Origin: Bacteroidaceae bacterium
GTDB lineage: Bacteria > Bacteroidota > Bacteroidia > Bacteroidales > Bacteroidaceae
Length of the DNA: 29,422 bases
Reading direction: 5' to 3'
Assembly (NCBI GenBank): GCA_900752815.1
Contig: CAADWS010000045.1
Location: forward strand, 1 to 29,422
This document shows, one piece after another, positions 8,491 through 16,366 of this stretch. Position 1 is the first letter of the stretch. Each line of letters opens with the position of its first letter. The notes below the pieces were generated by a model. It searched no databases. It was not told the origin of the DNA and was given only the letters and a program-made list of their open reading frames with translations. Made by a program: the position numbers and the translations under genes.

Positions 8491-8578
8491 AAAAACAATC
8501 CTTACTTTAGGAAAAACTGTCAGTACTTTAGAAAATTCTCTCAGTACTTTTGTTTTTCCTAAAGTAAGGATTGTTTTT
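8491..8578. repeat. 21-bp-phased repeat element, copy B, with 27-bp perfect hairpin arms
   Basis: Perfect 27-bp inverted arms (8491-8517 with 8552-8578) enclose 34 nt. Inside, TACTTT units begin at 8503, 8524 and 8545, exactly 21 bp apart, and match the units of copies A and C. It starts 35 bp after the MurF-Alr stop, and the right arm ends in TTTTT, so it may also act as a terminator. Confidence 0.85.
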
Positions 8579-8650
8579 ACCCTCCCGTTTTCATTTGCCG
8601 CACTTCAGCCCAAAGGCTACAACAGAACTTGCGGCAACCACTAAAAAAGC

Positions 8651-8691
8651 AAGAGGAGAACCTGCGCAATCCCGCTGCAGATTCTCCTCTT
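8651..8691. terminator. Bidirectional rho-independent terminator
   Basis: A 10-bp stem (8651-8660 AAGAGGAGAA with 8682-8691) is flanked by a T run on the plus side and, read on the minus strand, a six-T run (plus A run 8643-8648). It lies between converging genes and can serve both. Confidence 0.85.
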
Positions 8692-8794
8692 TTTCCTTGA
8701 GGGTCATTTCCCTTACACCGGCAAAGCACTCAGGTGCAATGCTCCGCACAAAAGGGGGAACAACCCTGCGTATATCGCTATTCCTCAAAATCCA

Positions 8795-9304
8795 TCAGAA
8801 AACATATTCTACGCCGAAGGACAGATTGTTGCCGCTGAGCCGCAAGCCAAATCCCCGCTCGCCATACTGGCTGAACTCATCGTCATAGCCAAAGAAGCCC
8901 ACTTTCGTCAACAGGCGGAAACCTTTGCCCAAATCCACAGCCAGGCCCGGCTTCACACCAATCTGGAATGCGGTGGTAGAGTCCTTCTCTCCATCAATAT
9001 CATAGACACCCACGCCAAAGCCCATATCCAGGAACAAACTGACAGCACCGTGACGGAAATAAGAAAAACGGGCATAAGGTGCCAGCGCAAAGCGGTCGTA
9101 CGCTTCGCTCAAAGACGAATAAAGCAAATCACCTCCTACGGCCCATTTGTCATTCAGTTCATATCCCAAACCGGGAGCTATGGTAAACTCAGTCTGTTCA
9201 GTCTTGTCATAACGCCACACGTTGAATGTACCACCAACATAAAACTGTGCACTCGCGGTTACTGCCGAAACGGTCAGCAACAGCATCAAAAGAAATCTTT
9301 TCAT
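8795..9304 (-). CDS. Small outer-membrane beta-barrel protein
   Basis: A 169-residue exported protein. Residues 1-19 form a signal peptide (MKRFLLMLLLTVSAVTASA) with likely cleavage before Q20. The rest is alternating strand-forming sequence rich in Gly, Tyr and Phe (FYVGGTFNVW, IAPGLGYEL, AVGGDLLYSS, FSYFRHG, LFLDMGFGVGVYD, PGLAVDLG, FGVEYVF). It ends in an aromatic residue, as outer-membrane barrels do. Length and pattern suggest an eight-strand OmpX/OmpA-barrel-like fold; the precise function is unknown. The start is ATG 9304; an in-frame TTG at 9310 is less likely. It is driven by promoter repeat copy 2 with a short leader of about 20-25 nt. Confidence 0.85.
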   Translation of the reverse strand: MKRFLLMLLLTVSAVTASAQFYVGGTFNVWRYDKTEQTEFTIAPGLGYELNDKWAVGGDLLYSSLSEAYDRFALAPYARFSYFRHGAVSLFLDMGFGVGVYDIDGEKDSTTAFQIGVKPGLAVDLGKGFRLLTKVGFFGYDDEFSQYGERGFGLRLSGNNLSFGVEYVF

Positions 9305-9333
9305 AAACAATACTTTTTTATATTAAACTTTTG

Positions 9334-9412
9334 CAAAGGTAGTGAAAGGTGAGCGCAATGGCAAGACGAAAACGAAGTTTTCAGTCCTGACATAGCCGAA
9401 CCGCATCCTACC
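9334..9412 (-). repeat. Dispersed promoter-bearing repeat, copy 2 (drives the barrel-protein gene)
   Basis: On the minus strand: GAAAAC/GTTTTC palindrome, CTTG (plus 9362-9365), 20 bases, TACCTTTG (plus 9334-9341). It is nearly identical over about 50 bp to the tandem copy at 9418-9468 and similar over about 80 bp to 4721-4799. The -7 box lies 30 bp before the start codon. Confidence 0.8.
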
Positions 9413-9417
9413 TTATG

Positions 9418-9468
9418 AAAAGGTAGTGAAAGGTGAGCGCAATGGCAAGACGAAAACAAAATTTTCAG
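9418..9468 (-). repeat. Promoter-bearing repeat, copy 3 (tandem, decayed -7 box)
   Basis: Repeats copy 2 at a spacing of about 87 bp. The -7 box reads TACCTTTT instead of TACCTTTG, so the promoter is probably weak or dead. The upstream half (beyond 9468) is not recognisable. It lies between the end of mnmD and copy 2. Confidence 0.75.
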
Positions 9469-9548
9469 ACGGGAACCACGTATGTTCGGCACTGTCGCCG
9501 TCTGCAATCCGCGAACTTCTCTGGCCGGAGAGCCAATCCACCAATTCC

Positions 9549-10202
9549 CTATTCCTTTACAGCCCGCAACACCTCGCGCTTCCCGCCGGGAGGACCGGGC
9601 AGGCGCTCCACACGGAAACCGGCACGCTGCAACCTGCGGCGCACTTCCCCTTTGGCGCAATAGGTGGTAAGCACGGCTCCGGACGGCAAAGCCGCCTGCA
9701 ATGCACACAGAAAATCCTCTGCCCAAAGTTCTGGCTGCTTTTCGGGAGCAAATGCATCAAAAAAAACTACATCGGAAGCCGGAACAGGCATACTGCGCAC
9801 ATCGCCCCGCAACTTGCACAACGTAAAATATGGCGTCAGAGCCACCTCCTCACCCCATGGTGCCTCATGAATGGCACGAAACTGAGCACTGTCAGAATAA
9901 GCCAGCCGGCTGACCTCCTCCCACGCTAACGGGTAAAGTTCCGCGGCAACATATCTCACCGGTACCCTTAACCGCCCGGCCTCCTCCATAGTGAGCAACG
10001 CATTCAGGCCCGTGCCCAGTCCCACCTCGAAAACCCGGAGCGGCTGCCCCGCCAGGCGCTGAAGCGCATGATGAAGCCCCAGATGCAGATAAACATGCAG
10101 CGACTCGGCCCGCGCACCTTTTACGGAATGATAATGCTCATCGAGCTCCGGAAGATAGAGAGTGGCGCTACCGTCATCGGTCTGCGTAATAACATGATTC
10201 AT
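9549..10202 (-). CDS. mnmD: tRNA U34 5-methylaminomethyl(-2-thio)uridine-forming methyltransferase, MnmD
   Basis: An SAM-dependent methyltransferase of 217 residues corresponding to the MnmC N-terminal (MnmC2) domain. It forms mnm5(s2)U at the tRNA wobble position. The SAM loop FEVGLGTGLNA is at 58-68, the acidic ribose-binding region is AAELYPL (86-92), and the signature FFDAFAPEKQPELW is at 147-160 with D149. The FAD-dependent MnmC1 half is absent, as in stand-alone MnmD proteins. The ATG at 10202 is supported by AAGAAGG about eight bases upstream on the minus strand; the longer frame adds nine unrelated residues. Confidence 0.93.
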   Translation of the reverse strand: MNHVITQTDDGSATLYLPELDEHYHSVKGARAESLHVYLHLGLHHALQRLAGQPLRVFEVGLGTGLNALLTMEEAGRLRVPVRYVAAELYPLAWEEVSRLAYSDSAQFRAIHEAPWGEEVALTPYFTLCKLRGDVRSMPVPASDVVFFDAFAPEKQPELWAEDFLCALQAALPSGAVLTTYCAKGEVRRRLQRAGFRVERLPGPPGGKREVLRAVKE

Positions 10203-10640
10203 AACAAAACCTTCTTCTTTTTGAAACAAACTGCCGACAGGAAAGCGGCCTTATGCAGGCCATGCCTCCAAACGGCGACAGGCAAAATTACTGCTTTCCG
10301 GCAAAATGTCATTCCCCAAAGCCCCATGATTCGACAGGGATGCGCTTTTTTCCATCCGCCGGTCAGTCCCCTCTCACCGCCCCTACGGCGATACCCCGAA
10401 GCAGGAGACCCATAAAAATGGCGACGTCACTCCTTCCGTATCCGCCTTTTTTTCGTACCTTTGCGGAAAGCTGACGGCGGGGGGGACCATACAGGGATGC
10501 AGACGACCTGTTCTGGCATGACAGCCCGCCCAAAGAAAAACGAGTGCACCAAAGCAGGAACAACCGGAACGGCCTGCCTCCTCCGCTTTATGCACAGCAA
10601 AGCCTCTGAAAAAAACAAACATATAATAACTGCTCTTGAC
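10203..10640. other. Divergent intergenic region between mnmD and the dual phosphoesterase gene
   Basis: Contains a candidate minus-strand -7 box TAATTTTG (plus 10283-10290) for mnmD and a candidate plus-strand -7 box TACCTTTG (10456-10463) for the downstream gene. Neither has a clear -33 partner. The second would leave a leader of about 170 nt before the ATG at 10641. No gene or repeat is seen. Confidence 0.5.
10456..10463 (+). promoter_or_regulatory. Candidate -7 box for the dual phosphoesterase gene
   Basis: TACCTTTG fits TAnnTTTG on the plus strand. The -33 region is unconvincing. Confidence 0.4.
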
Positions 10641-12503
10641 ATGAAAAACAAATTATGGTGGTGGCCGGCACTTTTTGCCGCCACTTTGGCCGGAAACCTT
10701 CCGGCAACAGCCCAAACTCCCATCCAGGAGAACAACCAGCTCCGCATCATGAGCTACAACGTACGCAACGGCAACGGACTAGACGGCACACGCAGCTATC
10801 GCCGCATCGGCGACGCCATCCGCAAGCAACGGCCGCAATACGTAGCCATTCAGGAAGTGGACAGCATGACCGGCCGCAGCGGCCACCGTGACGTGCTGAA
10901 AGAACTGGCCATCGAGTCGGGCCTGTATCCCACCTTCGGAAAAGCCATCAGCTTCGACGGCGGTTCCTACGGTGTAGGCATCCTCAGCGCCGAGCGCCCG
11001 CTGTCGGTACGGCGCATTGCCCTGCCCGGCCGCGAAGAGAAGCGCACTCTGCTCATCGCCGAATTCGAACGCTTCGTCTTTGGCTGCATGCACCTCTCGC
11101 TGACCGAAGCCGACCAACTGGCGTCACTGCCCATCATCAGGCAGGAAGTGAAACGATGGAACAAACCCGTTGTACTGGCCGGCGACTGGAACACAGAACC
11201 CGGTTCCCAGTTCATCAACGACTTCAGCAAAGACTTCCAGATTGTGACATCGCCCAAACAGTTTACCTTCCCTGCCGACCAACCCACCGACTGCATTGAC
11301 TACATTGCCATCTACAAACCAGGCATGGCTTCGCTCGTGAAGCGGACGGCCTATGTCGTGAACGAACCGAAAGCCTCCGACCACCGTCCCGTATTTTCGT
11401 TGCTGCAATTCAAAATACCCGCCGCAGAAATGTTCCGTGCCCGGCCTTATCTCCAGAATCCCACAACCGACGGTATCACCATCATGGCCCAAACCAGCGG
11501 AAGAGCTCACTGCTGGGTGGAATATGGCACCGACACCCTGCATCTGCAACGGGCAAGAACCCTGCTGGGCGGACAGGCCGTATGCCATGACATCGAACAC
11601 AAAATCCGACTGCAGGGACTCCAGCCGGGACAACGCTATTACTATCGCGTATGTGCACAGGAAATCATTGACTACCAAAGTTATTCGAAGACATTCGGCG
11701 AAACCGGCCGCACTCCGTTCTACTCCTTTACGCTGCCGGCAGCCGACACTCAGGACTTCACCGCACTCATCATGAACGACCTGCACGACGTGACGTCCAC
11801 CATCAATGCCTTCCGGAAACTTGCCGCAGAGATTCCCCACGATTTCACGGTATTCAACGGTGACTGCCTGGCTGAGCCTTCCGACCGGGACGATGCCATC
11901 CGTATCATCACCAAACTGTGCGACGGATTCAACGCGGCCGAAACGCCCATCTTCTTCATACGAGGCAATCACGAAATCCGTAACGCTTATTCCGCCGGAA
12001 TGCCTTCCCTGCTCGACCAGCCGGGCGGACACACGTACGGCGCCTTCAACTGGGGCGACACACGCTTCGTAATCCTCGACAACGGGGAAGACAAGGAAGA
12101 CAGTCATTGGGTGTACTACGGCTTGAACGACTTCACTCAATTCAGAAAAGAGCAGGCCGACTTTCTGAAAAAAGAGTTGAAAAGCAAAGCTTTCAAAAAG
12201 GCAAAACGCCGGATACTGATGCATCACATTCCCCTTTGGGGCAATACGGACCAATACCAGCCCTGCCGCGACCTGTGGATGCCGCTGCTGGAGAAAGCCG
12301 ACTTCGACCTTTGCTTCAATGCCCACGTACATCAGTTCAAATATTACCCCACCGGCAGCGAGGGAAATCCCTTCCCAATTGTTCGCGGAGGAGGTTATGA
12401 CGCCAAAGGGGCCACGATGATGGTACTTACGAAGAAAGGCAAACAGTTGTCGTTACGCGTATTGAATACAGAAGGAAAGGAAATCTTCCGGCAGGATTTT
12501 TAA
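10641..12503 (+). CDS. Exported two-domain phosphoesterase: EEP-fold nuclease/phosphatase fused to purple-acid-phosphatase-like metallophosphoesterase
   Basis: A 620-residue protein with a signal peptide (1-24, cleavage after ATAQ-like sequence), so periplasmic or surface. Domain 1 (about 33-258) is endonuclease/exonuclease/phosphatase: SYN (N40), QEVD (E72), HLS (H151), GDWN (D182, N184) and the terminal SDHRP (D247, H248). A fibronectin-like strand region (about 268-365) resembles the N-terminal domain of purple acid phosphatases. Domain 2 (about 373-590) is calcineurin-like: NDLHD (D380, H382), NGDC (D408), GNHE (442-445), HH at 528-529 and AHVH (H562, H564). Both catalytic sets look intact. 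Substrates are unknown; phosphate or phosphodiester scavenging is plausible. ATG 10641 is chosen because it begins the signal peptide. It is monocistronic, ending in a strong terminator. Confidence 0.9.
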   Translation: MKNKLWWWPALFAATLAGNLPATAQTPIQENNQLRIMSYNVRNGNGLDGTRSYRRIGDAIRKQRPQYVAIQEVDSMTGRSGHRDVLKELAIESGLYPTFGKAISFDGGSYGVGILSAERPLSVRRIALPGREEKRTLLIAEFERFVFGCMHLSLTEADQLASLPIIRQEVKRWNKPVVLAGDWNTEPGSQFINDFSKDFQIVTSPKQFTFPADQPTDCIDYIAIYKPGMASLVKRTAYVVNEPKASDHRPVFSLLQFKIPAAEMFRARPYLQNPTTDGITIMAQTSGRAHCWVEYGTDTLHLQRARTLLGGQAVCHDIEHKIRLQGLQPGQRYYYRVCAQEIIDYQSYSKTFGETGRTPFYSFTLPAADTQDFTALIMNDLHDVTSTINAFRKLAAEIPHDFTVFNGDCLAEPSDRDDAIRIITKLCDGFNAAETPIFFIRGNHEIRNAYSAGMPSLLDQPGGHTYGAFNWGDTRFVILDNGEDKEDSHWVYYGLNDFTQFRKEQADFLKKELKSKAFKKAKRRILMHHIPLWGNTDQYQPCRDLWMPLLEKADFDLCFNAHVHQFKYYPTGSEGNPFPIVRGGGYDAKGATMMVLTKKGKQLSLRVLNTEGKEIFRQDF

Positions 12504-12578
12504 AAGCCACGCCGGCCTGACATATACAGACGGCTATGCCGGCTCCGCCCAACCTCCATGCAGGAAGGGCTATAACAA

Positions 12579-12623
12579 GCGCACTCCCCGCTTCCAGCCA
12601 TTGGCTGAAAACGGGGAGTGCGC
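12579..12623 (+). terminator. Strong rho-independent terminator after the dual phosphoesterase gene
   Basis: A perfect 12-bp GC-rich stem (12579-12590 with 12612-12623) is followed by TTTATTTTAA on the plus strand, 75 bp past the stop codon. Confidence 0.88.
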
Positions 12624-12732
12624 TTTATTTTAAGGGAAACCGGTCTACGGAAAAAGGTCTGCTTTCTCGAACAACGCTGACACTCCGACGAATCCTTCTT
12701 TCTACAAAATCCGACAGGAACACCCGACCTTT

Positions 12733-12840
12733 CTACCTTTTTCATAAATGGGAAAGCGACAGGAGATAACCCGAATAGGCCAAAACAGAAAACTGCGTTT
12801 CCGCCTTGCCATTGCTCTCGACTTTCGCTATCTTTGCAAA
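12733..12840 (+). repeat. Dispersed promoter-bearing repeat, copy 4 (drives yqaE)
   Basis: Plus-strand homologue of 9334-9425. It starts CTACCTTTTTCATAA, continues through an AGAAAAC segment, then CTTG (12805-12808), 20 bases and TATCTTTG (12829-12836). The match covers roughly 105 bp with many substitutions, so it is an older copy. The promoter is intact and faces yqaE. Confidence 0.7.
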
Positions 12841-13040
12841 ACATTGGAAGATGAACCAGGAAAGTTTGGCCGCCTAACCGCGACTCCACTCCGCCTTCCT
12901 TGATATCTGTCCCTGTTCCTTCCGGCTTATCCGGCACTCTGCCTTTCGGAAAGTGTATCACATCTGAAAATACGCTCGATTGGAATACTGACTGCCGATA
13001 TCCCAAATCAATACAAACCCCTCAATAGACTCGTAACATC

Positions 13041-13196
13041 ATGTCGTGCCTCCGCGTGCTCCTATGCATCATTTTCCCGCCTCTCGCTGTCATCGACTGC
13101 GGTTGCGGCTCCATCCTCATCGTAACCATTCTGACTTTCGCCGGCTGGATACCCGGTGTACTGGCTGCACTGATTATCTTAAACCGAAACTGCTGA
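13041..13196 (+). CDS. yqaE: YqaE/Pmp3-family small membrane protein
   Basis: A 51-residue protein beginning MSCLRVLLCIIFPPLAVID and ending LNRNC. It is the compact Pmp3/YqaE (UPF0057) fold: a first hydrophobic helix with the conserved FPPLAV motif, a short turn with CGCGS, and a second helix with the conserved GWIPGVLAAL. In yeast and bacteria the family affects membrane potential and stress tolerance, but its biochemical role is unsettled. The residues GC-G between the helices replace the basic loop of many relatives. It stands alone between two terminators, under promoter repeat copy 4, with a leader of about 200 nt. The full-length motif match makes it convincing despite its size. Confidence 0.9.
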   Translation: MSCLRVLLCIIFPPLAVIDCGCGSILIVTILTFAGWIPGVLAALIILNRNC

Positions 13197-13220
13197 ATAC
13201 TATCGCACACGGAATACGGT

Positions 13221-13592
13221 TCAACGGACAGCCCGCATCACCACGGCGGCTCCGTCGCAATGCACTCCCATCGGCGGATTCACCTTGCGCACCTCCACTT
13301 CAGCTTCGGCAACCAATGGAAATTCGCTGAAAATCGCCTTCAGCATACGCCCCGCCACATGTTCGAGCAATGCTGACGGACATTGCATCTCACGCCAGAT
13401 CAGTTCGCAGACTTCGGCATAGTTGACCGTGCCTTCCAACTGATCTTCCTCAACAGCAAGCGAGGCATCCGACAACGTAAGGCGTGCAGACACCCAATAG
13501 TCTCCACCCACCACACGCTCCTGCGGCAGGACTCCATGATAGGCATAACAGCGAATGCGGTCGATAATGACCGTTGTTGACTGTACTTTCAT
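13221..13592 (-). CDS. folB: Dihydroneopterin aldolase
   Basis: Cleaves 7,8-dihydroneopterin to 6-hydroxymethyl-dihydropterin and glycolaldehyde in folate synthesis. The protein is 123 residues, the usual FolB length, functioning as an oligomer of tunnelling-fold subunits. Motifs are CYAYHGVLPQERVVG (15-29, with E25), the TVNYAEV segment (55-61, Y58), LLEHVAGR (75-82) and the C-terminal VRKVNPPMG (101-109) with the catalytic-type lysine K103. ATG 13592 is chosen because GGAG lies about nine bases upstream on the minus strand and MKVQSTT aligns with relatives; in-frame ATGs at 13610 and further upstream would overrun that site. It converges with yqaE; no folate-pathway neighbours are present. 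No clear promoter was found. Confidence 0.94.
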   Translation of the reverse strand: MKVQSTTVIIDRIRCYAYHGVLPQERVVGGDYWVSARLTLSDASLAVEEDQLEGTVNYAEVCELIWREMQCPSALLEHVAGRMLKAIFSEFPLVAEAEVEVRKVNPPMGVHCDGAAVVMRAVR

Positions 13593-13737
13593 TTTTCGTA
13601 GCTCCTTCATTTTTTTCACCCCAAACAGCATGCCCTTTTCAAGACACGACTGCACGCTGCTGGTACTTTCTTTTCTTTCCGGGTTTGCCTTTCACACGAG
13701 CGACACCCTATTTCTTACTCACCAACTCACAATGAAA

Positions 13738-13783
13738 CAGCGGGAAGCCTGCCGGAAATAAATCCGCAACCGACTTCCCGCTG
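13738..13783 (-). terminator. Rho-independent terminator of nrdJ
   Basis: A 10-bp perfect stem CAGCGGGAAG (13738-13747) with 13774-13783 is followed on the minus strand by TTTCATT. It lies about 50 bp after the nrdJ stop codon. Confidence 0.65.
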
Positions 13784-13834
13784 TCAGATATGCAGAAGTT
13801 CAGCGGCTCATACGCCGCAAAACATCACTGACAA

Positions 13835-16366
13835 CTATCCGCAACGACTCGCGCCACAGCTCTTACAGATGAGACAGCCCTCCTGGTAAACCAATGTTTC
13901 CTTGTGACAGACCGGACACTTCTGCCCTTCAGCCGCAGTACCGTCAAGCACATACTTCTTGAGTGCACGGGCCACACCCACCTTCCATGTATTGATGTGC
14001 TCACTTTCCAGCTGCAAGCTATCCACCAGTTTGATTACATTTTCCAGAGGCATACGGTAGCGCAATACGCCGGAAATAAGTTTGGCATAATTCCAATACT
14101 CCTTGTTGAACTTTTCAGAAAGCCCTTCTACCGTTGTCTTATATCCTCGCTTGTTTTCAAACTGGAAGTCGTAACGTTTGCTGCCGTCCTCGGCAATGTG
14201 TTTGATGATACGGCCCTTGGTCACCGTTTTGGGCAACACAATACCTTCCTCATCGTCCTGCAGACCAGTAAAGATTTCATACGGACGTCCGTCAAGCAAT
14301 CCGACAAAGGCAACCCACTTTTCCTTATTGTTCTGGAAACGGACCACGTCACATTCCAGTACATCGGGCCGCCGCTCTGTTACTTCCGGCATCTGGCAGG
14401 GTGGCTTCTCGTCCTTCTTCTTCACACTAATCATAACGCCCGAACGCGAACCGTCACGATAGATGGTACATCCCTTGCATCCACACTTCCACGCCTCTAC
14501 ATAAAGGCGGTTGACCAGTTCCTCACTCACATCATTCGGCAGGTTGACAGTCACACTGATGGAATGGTCCACCCACTTCTGGATAGCTCCCTGCATCTTG
14601 ACCTTCTCCAACCAGTCTACATCATTGGCCGTAGCTTTGTAATAGGGCGAACGAGCCACCAAATCATCGATTTCTTCCTGCGTATAATGCCGTTCTGTAT
14701 CAATGCCGTTTACTTTCATCCAAGTCAGGAACTTGTGATGATAAACAATATATTCCTCAAACGAATCACCCACTTCATCAATAAAGTCTACGCGAACCGA
14801 AGCCTCATTGGGATTGACCTTCCGGCGGCGACGATAAACGGGCAGGAACACCGGCTCAATACCACTGGTGGTCTGGGTCATCAGACTGGTGGTACCGGTA
14901 GGCGCAATCGTCAGACAGGCAATATTTCTCCGGCCATAACGGCACATTTCCTCATAAAGAGCAGGATCGGCTTCACGAATGCGGCCAATGAACGGATTGT
15001 TTTCTTCACGCTTCGCGTCATAAATACCAAATGCACCGCGTTCCTTGGCCAACTGTACGGAGGAACCGTAAGCAGCCAGTGCCAAAGTACGCTGCACCTT
15101 CACGGCAAAATCAGTAGCTTCCTGCGTTCCGTAACGCAATCCCATGGCAGCCAGCATATCTCCCTCGGCGGTAATTCCCACTCCGGTGCGTCGTCCCTGG
15201 CCAGTCTTGTGATATATTTTCTCCCACAAATGGCGTTCTGTATTCTTCACCTCATCGCTTTGCGGATCGCTGTCTATTTTTTTCTGAATCAGCTCGATTT
15301 TCTCCATCTCCAAGTCGATGATGTCGTCCATAATGCGCTGCGCCAACGCAACATGCTCACGAAACAGGTCGAAGTCGAATTCAGCCTCAGGAGTGAACGG
15401 ATGCTTCACATAGGAATACAAGTTGATAGCCAGCAGACGGCAACTGTCATAAGGGCAAAGAGGAATTTCGCCACAGGGATTGGTTGAAACCGTACGATAA
15501 CCCAAATCAGCATAACAGTCGGGAATACTCTCGCTTAAAACCGTATCCCAGAACAGCACACCGGGCTCGGCGCTTTTCCAAGCATTATGCACAATCTTCT
15601 TCCAAAGCGCAGAAGCATCTATCTCCTTGCTGACGGCAGGTGTGTCGCTATCAATCGGGAACTGCTGCGTATAAGGGCGTCCCTCGATGGCGCAACGCAT
15701 GAACTCATGGTCTATTTTGACGCTGACATTGGCACCGGTCACTTTTCCGTCCGTCATTTTTGCATCAATAAAAGCTTCTGAATCGGGATGCTTGATGCTG
15801 ACAGAAAGCATCAGCGCTCCGCGACGACCGTCCTGGGCCACTTCACGGGTGGAATTGCTGAAGCGCTCCATAAAAGGCACAAGTCCGGTAGAAGTCAGTG
15901 CAGAATTCTTTACCGGCGAACCTTTGGGACGGATTTGCGAAAGGTCATGCCCCACGCCGCCACGACGCTTCATCAGCTGCACTTGCTCCTCATCTTCCTT
16001 CATAATGGCACCATAAGAGTCAGCGTCCCCTTCAATACCAATTACAAAGCAGTTGGACAGAGAAGCAATCTGCTGATCGTTTCCGATACCGGTCATCGGG
16101 CTGCCTGCGGGAATGATGTAGCGAAAATGGTCGAATAGCTCAAAAATACGCTCGGCCGTAACAGGATGACTGTACTTGGATTCTATACGCGCAACTTCGT
16201 TGGCCAGACGCCAATGCATATCTACCGGAGACTGCTCAAAGATGTTTCCATACGAATCCTTCATGGCATACTTGTTGACCCATACGCGGGCTGCCAACTC
16301 GTCGCCGTCAAAATATGCTAACGAAGCCTTGAATGCCTCGTCATAACTATATACTTTTCTTTCCAC
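13835..16366 (-). CDS. nrdJ: Class II (adenosylcobalamin-dependent) ribonucleoside-diphosphate reductase
   Basis: Reduces ribonucleotides to deoxyribonucleotides with coenzyme B12 as radical generator, oxygen-independently, in the cytoplasm. The 843-residue length is usual for the single-polypeptide class II enzyme of Bacteroidetes. SNCFVIG (C106) holds one redox cysteine. STNPCGEIPLCPYDSCR at 294-310 holds the thiyl-radical cysteine C298 and E300. APTGTTSLMTQTTSGIEP is the phosphate-binding region. The C-terminus (CPVCHKETLVYQEGCLICKSCGASRCG-like, in CxxC pairs) is a zinc-ribbon/redox tail. It stands alone with its own promoter (16432-16463). The leader of only about 60 nt is too short for a cobalamin riboswitch. 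ATG 16366 gives MERKVYSYDEAF. Confidence 0.96.
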   Translation of the reverse strand: MERKVYSYDEAFKASLAYFDGDELAARVWVNKYAMKDSYGNIFEQSPVDMHWRLANEVARIESKYSHPVTAERIFELFDHFRYIIPAGSPMTGIGNDQQIASLSNCFVIGIEGDADSYGAIMKEDEEQVQLMKRRGGVGHDLSQIRPKGSPVKNSALTSTGLVPFMERFSNSTREVAQDGRRGALMLSVSIKHPDSEAFIDAKMTDGKVTGANVSVKIDHEFMRCAIEGRPYTQQFPIDSDTPAVSKEIDASALWKKIVHNAWKSAEPGVLFWDTVLSESIPDCYADLGYRTVSTNPCGEIPLCPYDSCRLLAINLYSYVKHPFTPEAEFDFDLFREHVALAQRIMDDIIDLEMEKIELIQKKIDSDPQSDEVKNTERHLWEKIYHKTGQGRRTGVGITAEGDMLAAMGLRYGTQEATDFAVKVQRTLALAAYGSSVQLAKERGAFGIYDAKREENNPFIGRIREADPALYEEMCRYGRRNIACLTIAPTGTTSLMTQTTSGIEPVFLPVYRRRRKVNPNEASVRVDFIDEVGDSFEEYIVYHHKFLTWMKVNGIDTERHYTQEEIDDLVARSPYYKATANDVDWLEKVKMQGAIQKWVDHSISVTVNLPNDVSEELVNRLYVEAWKCGCKGCTIYRDGSRSGVMISVKKKDEKPPCQMPEVTERRPDVLECDVVRFQNNKEKWVAFVGLLDGRPYEIFTGLQDDEEGIVLPKTVTKGRIIKHIAEDGSKRYDFQFENKRGYKTTVEGLSEKFNKEYWNYAKLISGVLRYRMPLENVIKLVDSLQLESEHINTWKVGVARALKKYVLDGTAAEGQKCPVCHKETLVYQEGCLICKSCGASRCG

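Larger units (their letters stand above)
8457..8794. other. Intergenic region between convergent murF-alr and the barrel-protein gene
   Basis: Holds repeat copy B (8491-8578), an 8-bp inverted repeat TTGCCGCA (8595-8602) with TGCGGCAA (8630-8637), and a bidirectional terminator (8651-8691). No gene is visible. Confidence 0.8.
12504..13040 (+). other. Intergenic region with terminator, promoter repeat and long yqaE leader
   Basis: Holds the terminator at 12579-12623, promoter repeat copy 4 (12733-12840) and then about 200 nt of presumed yqaE leader. The leader includes an eight-codon open frame (ATG at about 12851, ending TAA) of unknown meaning. No other gene is supported. Confidence 0.6.

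Noticed and set aside
10461..10640. Longer N-terminus of the dual phosphoesterase protein
   Set aside because: The extra 60 codons lack motifs and would bury the clear signal peptide that begins at 10641.
12500..13006. 168-codon minus-strand open frame between the dual phosphoesterase and yqaE
   Set aside because: It runs across a strong terminator hairpin and a promoter repeat and has no protein-like pattern.
13904..15487. Long 527-codon plus-strand open frame opposite nrdJ
   Set aside because: It mirrors the nrdJ coding sequence, shows no known motif, and nrdJ is unmistakable on the other strand.
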